Positions 25,798 to 32,014 of a stretch of DNA of 32,014 bases are shown here, one piece after another. Within the stretch, counting starts at the first letter, position 1. Every line of letters starts with the position of its first letter. Below the pieces are notes generated by a model. That model saw nothing but the letters and a program-made list of their open reading frames with translations, made no database searches and was not told where the DNA came from. The DNA is from UBA6109 sp964506465 (lineage in GTDB: Bacteria; Desulfobacterota; Syntrophia; Syntrophales; UBA6109), in contig CAZDLM010000039.1 in assembly GCA_964506465.1 (NCBI GenBank), forward strand, positions 1-32,014, read 5' to 3'. The position numbers and the translations under genes are program-made.

Positions 25798-25917
25798 GGC
25801 TGTTCAAAAATGTCCGGATGCAAGGCCCCCGAAGTCCTGAGCCGTGAGGCGTACTGGAGGTACGTTGAACGGCGAGGGACGAAGGAAACGCAGCAGACGG
25901 GCATTTGTCAACGGCCG
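25798..25917. repeat. About 120-bp palindromic intergenic repeat
   Basis: The left end GGCTGTTCAAAAATGTCCG and the right end CGGGCATTTGTCAACGGCC are inverted copies (15 of 19 positions). The interior includes CGTGAGGCGTACtggagGTACGTTGAACG and GGACGAAGGAAACGCAGCAG. I recall very similar elements with the same interior order between genes of deltaproteobacteria; this is recollection, not a search. The right end runs directly into the stop codon of the flavin reductase-rubredoxin gene, so the transcript of that gene may end in the structure. Confidence 0.8.
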
Positions 25918-25918
25918 C

Positions 25919-26611
25919 TTATTTCTCCGGTTCGAACTTGTCCCTCTCCGCCCCGCACACGGGACACACCCATCCGTCGGGAATGTTCTCGAAGGGGGTG
26001 CCCGGCGCGATCCCCGAATCGGGGTCTCCCTTTTCCGGATCGTACACGTAGCCGCAGAGGGAGCAGACGTATCGTCTGGCCTTCGCAGGAGCCGACGCCT
26101 TGGGCTCGTCCTGGATATACGTCGGGGCGCTTTTCGGCGACTTGCCTCCCTTGACCTCGTGATAGAACGCGTACGTCATCGGCTCCTCTTCGGTCAATAC
26201 CCCGCAGTCGACGACCTTTCCGATGAAGACCGTGTGCGTCCCGCAATCCGTCTCGCCGACGACCTCCGCCTCGACGTAGGCCACGGAAAAGTCGGTCACG
26301 ATCGGAGCGCCCGACGTGCCGATGCGGTAGCCGATGCCTTCGAACTTGTTGACGTCCCGGCCCCCCTTGAAGCCGAAACGGCCGATGAAGGCCATCGGCG
26401 CCTCCTTGGAAAGGACCGACACCGAAAAGACCCGGCTCTCGCGGACATAATCGTGGGTGAGATTTCTCTTGTTGAGGCTGACGGCGATCGTAGCGGGGTC
26501 CGACGATACCTGGAAGACGGTGTTGGCGATCTGGCCGTTGAGCCGCTCGCCGCTGCGCGAACTGACGATGTAGAGGCCGTAACTGAGCTTGCGGAATGCC
26601 TTGGTATTCAT
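25919..26611 (-). CDS. High-molecular-weight rubredoxin: flavin reductase-rubredoxin fusion
   Basis: 230-aa protein. The flavin reductase-like FMN-binding domain (about 1-155) begins MNTKAFRKLSYGLYIVSS and has NGQIANTVFQVSSDPATIAVSLNK. A linker follows, then a C-terminal rubredoxin (about 178-230) with YVCSLCGYVYDP and GWVCPVCGAERDKFEP; the four Cys bind one iron. This layout is that of Hrb of Moorella, an electron donor to flavodiiron proteins that reduce O2 or NO in anaerobes. No flavodiiron gene is in the window. It is 34 bp downstream of the unknown membrane protein gene. Confidence 0.92.
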   Translation of the reverse strand: MNTKAFRKLSYGLYIVSSRSGERLNGQIANTVFQVSSDPATIAVSLNKRNLTHDYVRESRVFSVSVLSKEAPMAFIGRFGFKGGRDVNKFEGIGYRIGTSGAPIVTDFSVAYVEAEVVGETDCGTHTVFIGKVVDCGVLTEEEPMTYAFYHEVKGGKSPKSAPTYIQDEPKASAPAKARRYVCSLCGYVYDPEKGDPDSGIAPGTPFENIPDGWVCPVCGAERDKFEPEK

Positions 26612-26645
26612 GCGTCTCTCCTTCGTGAACTCTGAAAATTGCCGG

Positions 26646-27386
26646 CTATTTCACCTCCGGCGTTGCATCCGGGTCGAACGGGTTTGTCCGCATGGCGAAT
26701 GAGAACAGATAGGGGAAATGATCGTGAAGGTGCTTCATGTAATCGAGCCAGGCGGAGATCATCTGCACGTAGACGCGCTGCATGTCGCCTTCGAGATGCC
26801 GGCAGTCGGCTTCCGTCAAATGCGCCGGGTCGGTCCGCGCCGCGACCTCCTCGGTCAGGTGAAAGACGGCGATGAGAACGTTCGTGAAGGCGTCGTGCTC
26901 CAGGAGACTTGGATTTTCCAGGAGGCGGAGGAGAAACTCCCTGCGCCTGACGAGAAGATCCTTCAGCGCCCGGAGATCCGCGCCGCAGATCTCCAGGGTC
27001 CCGCGATGCTGCTTGAGTTTCCGGGTCGTTTCCGCAAATTCCTTTGCCGTCCAGGATGTCTTGACGAGGAGATCCTTCCGGATCTGATCGGCCTGCCGGT
27101 CAAAGCTTGCCAGGCTCTTCAGCAGGTCAAGTCCCACCTCGCTGAAGAAGGAGCCGATCACCATGTTGAGTTTTTCCAGGAGGCTGCGCTTCTCGCGCAG
27201 TTTCAGCAGCTCATGCAGAATGAGCGTTACCAGCAGGACCTCGATGAATACGAACGCGATGTCCCCCATCAGGTAGATGAAGATATGGTGGGCGTCGCGG
27301 AAGATCAGCCAGTGGACGTAGTAAAACAGCGCCGACAGGGCGAGAAGGGATGCCCCGAGCAGGAAGGGCCATTGGAATCGTTTCAC
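26646..27386 (-). CDS. Conserved two-TM membrane protein of unknown function
   Basis: 246-aa protein. Two hydrophobic segments at about 8-27 and 38-60 are joined by YYVHWLIFRDAHHIFIYLMGD. A long, mostly helical cytoplasmic part follows (LLKLREKRSLLEKLNMVIGSFFSEVG...). A His/Asp-rich C-terminal region has DAFTNVLIAVFHLTEEVAAR, DMQRVYVQMISAWLDYMKHLHDHFPYLFSFAMR and NPFDP. I recall similar proteins annotated only as hypothetical. Its ATG overlaps the yggS stop by 4 bp, so its product is made together with the PLP protein. Confidence 0.8.
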   Translation of the reverse strand: MKRFQWPFLLGASLLALSALFYYVHWLIFRDAHHIFIYLMGDIAFVFIEVLLVTLILHELLKLREKRSLLEKLNMVIGSFFSEVGLDLLKSLASFDRQADQIRKDLLVKTSWTAKEFAETTRKLKQHRGTLEICGADLRALKDLLVRRREFLLRLLENPSLLEHDAFTNVLIAVFHLTEEVAARTDPAHLTEADCRHLEGDMQRVYVQMISAWLDYMKHLHDHFPYLFSFAMRTNPFDPDATPEVK

Positions 27387-28093
27387 GGGGATCCTCTCCG
27401 GACCGGCCGTTCACCGAAGATCGCCCGGCCGATCCGCACGATCGTGGAGCCTTCTTCGACGGCGACTTCGAAATCCTGCGTCATGCCCATCGACAGTTCG
27501 CGCATCCCGACCCCGGGGATCCGTTCTCCTTCGATCCGGTCCCTGAGTTCGCGGAGCGAACGGAAAAAGGGGCGGGCCTCTTCGGGATTGTCGAACCACG
27601 GCGGCATGGTCATCAGACCCCGCACGGAGAGATTCTGCAGAGACGCGGCGTTCCGCACCAGTTCGAGCGCCCGGGCCGGGGGAATGCCGCTCTTCGTATC
27701 CTCTCCGCCGGTATTGATCTCGATCAGGACGGGTGTGACCGTTCCGGCAAGCACGGCCCTGCGGCTCAGTTCCTGCGCCAGTTCCATCCGGTCGACGGAA
27801 TGGATCAGGTCGAAGAGCGCGACCGCGTACTTGGCTTTGTTGGTCTGGAGGCGGCCGATCATGTGCCATTCCACGGTCTTTCCCAGCTTCTCGATCTTCC
27901 GCTTTCCCTCCTGAACGTAGTTTTCGCCGATGACGTCCACGCCGGCGGCGATCGCCTCCGCGATCCGCTCGTCGTCCACGGTCTTCGTCACGGCCATGAG
28001 CCGTACGTCGGACGGACGCCGCCCTTTGCGCAGCGCGGCCTCGGCGATGCGTTCGCGTATCCGGAGGATGTTGGGGAGGACCGCCGAATTCAT
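27383..28093 (-). CDS. yggS: YggS/PROSC family PLP homeostasis protein
   Basis: 236-aa PLP-binding TIM-barrel protein. The Schiff-base lysine is Lys37 in RLMAVTKTV. Family motifs GENYVQEGKRK, WHMIGRLQTNKAKY, IHSVDR, INTGGEDTKSGI, RGLMTMPPW, LSMGMTQDFEVAVEEGSTIVRIG and RAIFGER are all present. It buffers and distributes pyridoxal 5'-phosphate and has no known catalytic activity. It starts 4 bp after the maf stop and overlaps the next membrane protein gene (ATGA). Confidence 0.95.
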   Translation of the reverse strand: MNSAVLPNILRIRERIAEAALRKGRRPSDVRLMAVTKTVDDERIAEAIAAGVDVIGENYVQEGKRKIEKLGKTVEWHMIGRLQTNKAKYAVALFDLIHSVDRMELAQELSRRAVLAGTVTPVLIEINTGGEDTKSGIPPARALELVRNAASLQNLSVRGLMTMPPWFDNPEEARPFFRSLRELRDRIEGERIPGVGMRELSMGMTQDFEVAVEEGSTIVRIGRAIFGERPVRRGSP

Positions 28094-28097
28094 GCGT

Positions 28098-28694
28098 CTA
28101 ACCGGAAAAAGAGAGGATCTGAAGTTTCTTCATGACATCCACGACTTCGCACAGCGGAAGTCCCATGACATTTGTGTAGGATCCGCGGATTTCTCGGATG
28201 CAGAAGGCGCCCAATCCCTGAACGGCATAGGCGCCCGCCTTGTCGTAAGGTTCCTCCGTTGCGGCGTACCAGGCCGCTTCGTCGTCGCCCAGCTTCCGGA
28301 AGATCACGGACGATTCCACGGCCTCGCTGACGGCCGCGCCGCGTTCGGCCGAGCGCATGCTGAAACCGGTGAAGACGCGATGCTCCCGTCCGCTCAGTTT
28401 CCGCATCATAGCGACCGCCTCCGCAGGCGAGCCGGGTTTCCCGAGAATCTCGCCGTCGATGACGACGATGGTGTCGGCGCCCAGGACCCAGGCATCGGGC
28501 TGGAGCCGCGAGACGGCGCCCGCCTTCGCCCCGGCCAGCCGCAGGACGTGTTCCCGGGGGGATTCGCCTCCGCGGAAGTCTTCGTCGACGCCGCTCGTGA
28601 CGATTTCAAAGCGCAGGCCCAACTGCTGCAACAGCTCGATGCGGCGAGGCGAGGCCGAGGCCAGGATGACGCGCCCCGTCGTTTGCAAACCCAT
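28098..28694 (-). CDS. maf: Maf family nucleoside triphosphate pyrophosphatase
   Basis: 198-aa house-cleaning NTP pyrophosphatase. It shows LASASPRRIELLQQLGL, GADTIVVIDGEILGKP, MMRKLSGREHRVFTGF, the EPYDKAGAYAVQGLGA motif and GSYTNVMGLPLCEV. It hydrolyses dTTP/UTP or modified pyrimidine nucleotides, and related members affect septum formation. ATG 28694 gives the usual length; an in-frame GTG at 28715 would lie only about 14 bases from the predicted transcription start. It is the first gene of the maf-yggS-membrane protein-rubredoxin unit. Confidence 0.93.
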   Translation of the reverse strand: MGLQTTGRVILASASPRRIELLQQLGLRFEIVTSGVDEDFRGGESPREHVLRLAGAKAGAVSRLQPDAWVLGADTIVVIDGEILGKPGSPAEAVAMMRKLSGREHRVFTGFSMRSAERGAAVSEAVESSVIFRKLGDDEAAWYAATEEPYDKAGAYAVQGLGAFCIREIRGSYTNVMGLPLCEVVDVMKKLQILSFSG

Positions 28695-28735
28695 GTCTGT
28701 CTTCTTCCTCAGCACTTCATTCCCAATTTCTTTGC

Positions 28736-28764
28736 GTTATAGTGGATTGACCCGGCGGAGTCAA
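28736..28764 (-). promoter_or_regulatory. Strong promoter of the maf-yggS unit
   Basis: Minus-strand TTGACT (28764-28759) and TATAAC (28741-28736) with exactly 17 bp between; both boxes match the consensus at five of six positions. Confidence 0.65.
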
Positions 28765-28789
28765 GGCGGATGCTCCGGAAGACCCGGGC

Positions 28790-28818
28790 TGGATTTTCCG
28801 CCGAATCCGGTTTATAAG
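28790..28818 (+). promoter_or_regulatory. Candidate promoter of the selenoprotein gene
   Basis: TGGATT (28790-28795) and TATAAG (28813-28818) with a 17-bp spacer, about 30 bp before the ATG at 28848. The -35 is weak. AAGGAG at 28835-28840 is a good ribosome site 7 bp from the start codon. Confidence 0.4.
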
Positions 28819-28847
28819 GTCTCTGCCGATTTTCAAGGAGACCGAAA

Positions 28848-29162
28848 ATGATGCGACGCAGGAAAGAGCTGCTGATGGTTGTCGCCGCGCTGATCATTGC
28901 GATGCTGGCGGGTTTCTTCAGTTTCGCGGATGCGGCGGAAAAGAAGGTTCAAATCGTCGTTCCCGGCTGCAGTTCCTGAGGCACCGCGGCGAGGGTCCGT
29001 GCGGTCCTCCAATCCGCGAAGGGTGTGATCCGCTGGGAGGCCGCGAAGGCGAGCACCCTGGTGATCACGTTCGATGACAGCGAAACGACGGTGGAAGACA
29101 TCGTCGCGTCATTGAAGGAAGGAAAACTGACGGTACAGGGGAAGCCGGCAATCCTGAAGTGA
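28848..29162 (+). CDS. Probable selenoprotein: exported MerP-like HMA domain with CxxU motif
   Basis: 104 residues if TGA 28977-28979 is read as selenocysteine (residue 44). The N-terminus MMRRRKELLMVVAALIIAML..FADAAEKK is a signal peptide. The mature part reads VQIVVPG-C41-S-S-U44-GTAARVRAVLQSAKGV, then STLVITFDDSETTVEDIVASL. This matches the beta-alpha-beta-beta-alpha-beta pattern of periplasmic MerP (VPGMTCAAC, then VVTFDD) with the second metal-binding Cys replaced by Sec. Without readthrough, translation stops right after the first strand at 43 residues. The frame then stays open for 60 codons to TGA 29160-29162. A SECIS-like stem follows the TGA. It should bind a soft metal or act as a redox protein in the periplasm. 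A Cys-to-TGA pseudogene is the alternative. Confidence 0.82.
28985..29018 (+). promoter_or_regulatory. Bacterial SECIS-like stem-loop downstream of the in-frame TGA
   Basis: The outer stem CGCGG/CCGCG (28985-28989 with 29014-29018) and the inner stem GAGGGTC/GGTCCTC (28991-28997 with 29003-29009, two G-U pairs) close the five-base loop CGUGC at 28998-29002. The loop begins 18 nt after the TGA and has G as its second base. This agrees with the bacterial SECIS rule of a small loop 16-37 nt downstream with G in its first two positions. The interior loop is one base against four. Confidence 0.75.
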
Positions 29163-29177
29163 AGGGATGCGCGGATC

Positions 29178-30248
29178 TCACAGAAGTTCCTTCCAGCCCC
29201 TCCCCTCGATTTCCGTCACCGCCTTCTTCACGTCCTGAGAGGCGCCTCTCCTGCAGATGAGCAGGGCATCCTCCGTTTCCACAACGATCAGGTCCCGGAC
29301 GCCGACGAGCGCGACGAGCTTTTTCGCGCCGTGGACCAGCACATTGGCGGAATCGACCTCGATGAGGCGGCAGGAGGCGGCGTTTCCACAGGCGTCCTTT
29401 TCCGAAATGTCCCAGAGGGCATCCCAACTGCCGATATCCGACCAGCCGAAGTCTCCGCGCAGGACGAGTGCGTTGTCGGCCTTCTCCATCACCCCATAGT
29501 CGATGGAGACGGCGGGGAGCTGTTCGTAGATCCGGCGGAATTCCTCTCCGGAAGACGCTGAGGCCTGGAACTTTCCGATCCTCCGGAGGCCGTCGCCGAG
29601 CTCCGGCATCCAGCGCCCGATGGCCTTCAGGATGGAGTCAGCGCGCCAGACGAACATGCCGCTGTTCCAGAGAAATCCGCCCCGGGCAAGGAATTCGCAG
29701 GCCGTCGCGCGGTCCGGCTTTTCCCGGATCGAGGCGACGCGGAAGATCTCTTCACCGCCGGATTCGAAGGCCTTTTCCCCGCACTCCAGATATCCGTAAC
29801 CGGTTTCCGGTCCCGTGGGCGGTATCCCGATGGTGACGAGGAAGTCTCCGCGGGCCGCCGCTTCCGCTGCGGCGGCAAGAACGACGCGGAATCGCTCCGT
29901 ATCGACGATGAGCTGATCGGAGGGCAGTACGAGCATCACCTCTTCCGGATTCCGACGGGCGATCTCGGCGGCGGCCCAGCCGATGCAGGGCGCCGTATTT
30001 CTGCCGACGGGCTCGACGAGAATGCTTTCGCGCGGCAATTCCGGGAGCTGGGAGATCAGCGCTTCGGCATGGCTTTCGCCCGTGACGATCAGGATTTTGT
30101 CGGGTGGAACCAGGGGAAGAACCCGGGTGACGGTTTCCTGGATGATGGTCTTTCCGCCGAAGATGTCCAGAAGGTGTTTGGGAAGCCTCTCCCGGCTCTT
30201 GGGCCAGAAACGGCTGCCTCTTCCTCCCGCCATGATGACTGCGTACAT
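29178..30248 (-). CDS. manC: Mannose-1-phosphate guanylyltransferase
   Basis: 356-aa nucleotidyltransferase that makes GDP-mannose from GTP and mannose-1-phosphate for polysaccharide or LPS assembly. It shows the NTP-binding loop MAGGRGSRFWPKSRERLPKH, EPVGRNTAPCIGWAA, LPSDQLI, ETGYGYLECG, EKPD, WNSGMFVW, SIDYGVMEK and GWSDIGSWDALW. The C-terminal isomerase cupin of bifunctional ManC/AlgA (about 480 aa) is absent; a separate cupin of that type lies at 17117-17461. It converges on the selenoprotein gene with 15 bp between stops, and starts from a promoter overlapping that of the rlmI-like gene. Confidence 0.95.
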   Translation of the reverse strand: MYAVIMAGGRGSRFWPKSRERLPKHLLDIFGGKTIIQETVTRVLPLVPPDKILIVTGESHAEALISQLPELPRESILVEPVGRNTAPCIGWAAAEIARRNPEEVMLVLPSDQLIVDTERFRVVLAAAAEAAARGDFLVTIGIPPTGPETGYGYLECGEKAFESGGEEIFRVASIREKPDRATACEFLARGGFLWNSGMFVWRADSILKAIGRWMPELGDGLRRIGKFQASASSGEEFRRIYEQLPAVSIDYGVMEKADNALVLRGDFGWSDIGSWDALWDISEKDACGNAASCRLIEVDSANVLVHGAKKLVALVGVRDLIVVETEDALLICRRGASQDVKKAVTEIEGRGWKELL

Positions 30249-30346
30249 GGGCTCTTCCTTTCCAAACTCATCGTCCGGATCACGACCCCCCCGGGGAGTC
30301 TTCCGGCGGCGGTGAGCAAAGACCGCCGGGAGGCCGCAGGTGACCC

Positions 30347-30375
30347 CTTATACAACGATCCGCCTTGCTTTTAAA
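30347..30375 (-). promoter_or_regulatory. Promoter of manC
   Basis: Minus-strand TTTAAA (30375-30370) and TATAAG (30352-30347) with exactly 17 bp between, about 100 bp upstream of manC. The -35 overlaps that of the plus-strand promoter by one base, and the minus-strand spacer covers the rest. Confidence 0.5.
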
Positions 30376-30393
30376 GAGCTGAATCGATATGTT
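30365..30393 (+). promoter_or_regulatory. Promoter of the rlmI-like gene
   Basis: TTGCTT (30365-30370) and TATGTT (30388-30393) with exactly 17 bp between, 27 bp before the ATG at 30420; it is interleaved with the divergent manC promoter. Confidence 0.5.
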
Positions 30394-30419
30394 GGCGACG
30401 GTGTCGGAAGAGGGTAGAC

Positions 30420-31601
30420 ATGACGGATTACCCGGTTCTGAAATTGAAGAAAGGGCGCGACGTTTCGCTGCGCCGTGGACATCCCTGGATTTTTTCGGGC
30501 GCCGTTTCGCGCGTGGAGGGGGATCCCGCCTCCGGGGACGTCGTGGTAGCCGCATCGTGCGACGGCGATCCCCTGGCTCTGGGATTTTACCAGCCGTCCG
30601 ACATCGTCTTTCGACGCCTTTCCTGGGATACCCGCGAAACCGTCGATATCGACTTCTGGCGGAGGAGGCTCCGGGATGCAATGTCCTTGAGGAGGCGCGT
30701 CGTGCCGCCGGATACGACGGCATACCGCCTGGTCAACGCGGAAGGGGACGGCATGCCCGGCCTGGTGGCCGATCTCTACGACGACATCCTGGCGGTCTCG
30801 ATCGGGACGTCCGGCATGGACCGCCGCCGCGAAGAACTGGTCGAAGTCTTTCGCACGGAGCTGTGCCCGGGGCGGATCTATGAGCGGAGCGAAGGACGTT
30901 CCCGCCGGCGGGAGGGGCTGTCCGACCGGGTTGGACTGCTGCTGGGAGAAAGGTTGCCGGCGCTGGTTCCGATCCGCGAGGAGGGGAGGAAATACCTCGT
31001 CGATGTCGCCTCCGGCCAGAAGACCGGTTTCTTCCTGGATCAGCGCACCAACCGCGGAACCGTCGCGCAGATCAGCGCCGGCATGTCCGTGCTGAACGCC
31101 TTTTCGTACACGGGCGGATTTTCTGTCGCCTGCGCCTGCGCCGGCGCGGCGCGCGTAGTCTCCGTGGAAGTCTCGGCGGCGGCAAACGTCATCGCCGGCC
31201 GCAACCTCGCGGCCAATGGAATCTCTCTCGAACGGCACCCGATCGTGGAGGCGGACGTCTTCAACTATTTGCGGGAAACGAAAGAGAGTTTCGACCTGAT
31301 CATCCTCGATCCGCCCGCCTTCGCCAAGTCGAGCCGGGACGTTCCGTCCGCCGCAAGGGGATACAAGGAAGTCCATCTCCAGGCCTTGAAAAGGCTGAAA
31401 CGAGGGGGAATTCTGGCGACCTTCTCCTGTTCGAATCCCGTCGATGAAGAACTGTTTCGGAAGATCGTTCTCGGGGCGCTCCGCGACGCAGGACGATCCG
31501 CCGGGATCCTCCGATCGCTGGGACCCTCGCCCGATCATCCCACGGACCCGGGCCATCCGGAGGGACGTTATCTGAAGGGGCTGTTGCTGTTTGTTTCCTG
31601 A
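30420..31601 (+). CDS. rlmI: RlmI-like class I SAM-dependent rRNA cytosine methyltransferase
   Basis: 393-aa protein. An N-terminal PUA domain spans about 1-80 (LKLKKGRDVSLRRGHPWIFSGAV). A central EEHEE-like part follows (RLVNAEGDGMPGLVADLYDD). The C-terminal Rossmann methyltransferase has GQKTGFFLDQRTNR, VLNAFSYTGGFSVACACAGA, VSVEVS and LDPPAFAKS, then FSCSN with the catalytic Cys. The family methylates C5 of a 23S rRNA cytosine (C1962 in E. coli); orthology at the exact site is inferred. AGAGGG lies just upstream of the ATG. It converges with a GGDEF gene. Confidence 0.93.
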   Translation: MTDYPVLKLKKGRDVSLRRGHPWIFSGAVSRVEGDPASGDVVVAASCDGDPLALGFYQPSDIVFRRLSWDTRETVDIDFWRRRLRDAMSLRRRVVPPDTTAYRLVNAEGDGMPGLVADLYDDILAVSIGTSGMDRRREELVEVFRTELCPGRIYERSEGRSRRREGLSDRVGLLLGERLPALVPIREEGRKYLVDVASGQKTGFFLDQRTNRGTVAQISAGMSVLNAFSYTGGFSVACACAGAARVVSVEVSAAANVIAGRNLAANGISLERHPIVEADVFNYLRETKESFDLIILDPPAFAKSSRDVPSAARGYKEVHLQALKRLKRGGILATFSCSNPVDEELFRKIVLGALRDAGRSAGILRSLGPSPDHPTDPGHPEGRYLKGLLLFVS

Positions 31602-31607
31602 CCGGCT

Positions 31608-31661
31608 GCTGCGCAGGGGGAACGGTCTGATCCCGTTTCCTTCCGGCCGTTCCGGCGCAGC
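31608..31661. terminator. Long inverted repeat between convergent genes
   Basis: GCTGCGC (31608-31614) and GAACGG (31620-31625) pair with CCGTTC (31647-31652) and GCGCAGC (31655-31661) to form a two-part stem. There is no T run on either side, so termination by this structure is only probable. Confidence 0.4.
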
Positions 31662-31672
31662 GGGGTGGGAGA

Positions 31673-32014
31673 CTACGCGCAAATCTCGCAGCCGTCCCGC
31701 GTCTTTTCTTTGATTCGGTACATGGCCGCATCGGCGCGCTGAATCAGCGTCTCGAAATCGCGGCCGTGATCGGGATACAGCGCGATGCCGATGCTCATGG
31801 TAACGGACAGCTCCTGTGACGCGACGGAGAACGGCTTCCGGAAAGCGGAAAGCATCTTGCCGGCGACGGCTTTCGCGGTATCGGCATTTTCGATCTCCGG
31901 AAGAACCGCCAGAAACTCATCTCCCCCGATCCGGCCGACCGTATCGCTTTTGCGCAGATTGTAGACGCCGGGGATGATGTTGTTCATCGTGATGGGCTCA
32001 TTGGGCGACATGGT
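31673..32014 (-). CDS. GGDEF diguanylate cyclase, C-terminal part (cut by window end)
   Basis: At least 113 residues visible; the 5' end lies beyond the window. It shows an I-site RKSD, then RIGGDEFLAVLPE with the intact GGDEF active site, VTMSIGIALYPDHGRDFETLIQRADAAMY and a short C-terminus ending GCEICA. It is the second diguanylate cyclase of the window. Any sensor domain is outside, so the input is unknown. The in-frame ATG near the edge is internal to the domain and is not the real start. Confidence 0.9.
   Translation of the reverse strand, partial: TMSPNEPITMNNIIPGVYNLRKSDTVGRIGGDEFLAVLPEIENADTAKAVAGKMLSAFRKPFSVASQELSVTMSIGIALYPDHGRDFETLIQRADAAMYRIKEKTRDGCEICA

Noticed and set aside
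28848..28979. Short 43-residue peptide ending at the in-frame TGA as a complete gene
   Set aside because: It would stop within the first strand of an HMA domain, right after the first metal Cys, while the same frame continues with the rest of the domain.
29065..29427. Minus-strand frame covering the 3' half of the selenoprotein region
   Set aside because: It is a shadow frame of manC, with no domain and no ribosome site. It does not explain the open plus-strand frame after the TGA.

Overview
This is a GC-rich bacterial chromosome segment with tightly packed genes on both strands, many of them overlapping by 4 bases. Several features suggest an anaerobic or microaerobic deltaproteobacterium, possibly of the Syntrophales or Desulfobacterota type. 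They are a ferrous-iron transporter, a flavin reductase-rubredoxin fusion, many signalling proteins, a probable selenoprotein, and intergenic hairpin repeats of a kind I recall from such genomes. The taxonomy is inference. I saw no rRNA, tRNA, CRISPR array, transposase or prophage gene.

Layout. 1-160: inverted-repeat element upstream of polA. 161-8384 (+): DNA polymerase I, a mercuric-reductase-like flavoprotein, an ArsS-type radical SAM protein, a sterol desaturase/fatty acid hydroxylase family membrane protein, a hotdog thioesterase and a DUF4139 exported protein. 8570-8956 (+): a DoxX membrane protein with its own promoter. 9046-13312 (-): a three-gene signalling operon of Cache/HAMP histidine kinase, single receiver, and receiver-PAS-PAS-HD-GYP. 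13554-16879 (-): a cyclophilin-like protein, a YgjP metallopeptidase and a FeoA-FeoB fusion. 17117-18405 (+): a mannose-6-phosphate isomerase-type cupin, TrmO and a DUF192 protein. 18429-22970 (-): a metallo-beta-lactamase-fold hydrolase, a four-His b561-like membrane protein, a diguanylate cyclase and a YgiQ radical SAM protein. 23288-25739 (+): copZ and copA for copper export. 25762-25917: palindromic repeats. 25919-28694 (-): Maf, YggS, an unknown two-TM protein and a high-molecular-weight rubredoxin. 28848-29162 (+): a probable selenoprotein. 29178-30248 (-): mannose-1-phosphate guanylyltransferase. 30420-31601 (+): an RlmI-like rRNA methyltransferase. 31673-end (-): the C-terminal part of a second GGDEF protein.

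The most interesting item is at 28848-29162. This frame encodes an exported MerP-like heavy-metal-associated domain whose metal/redox motif is Cys-Ser-Ser-TGA. The frame stays open after the TGA and completes the domain. A 12-bp stem-loop with a CGUGC loop begins 5 nt after the TGA and fits the bacterial SECIS geometry. I read it as a selenocysteine CxxU version of MerP/CopZ, which a standard gene caller would miss.

Themes. Metal handling includes FeoB, CopZ/CopA, the Sec-MerP-like protein, a MerA-like flavoprotein and ArsS. Cyclic-di-GMP turnover includes one HD-GYP and two GGDEF proteins. GDP-mannose supply is encoded as two separated halves, the guanylyltransferase and the isomerase-type cupin. 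PolA appears to have lost its proofreading residues.
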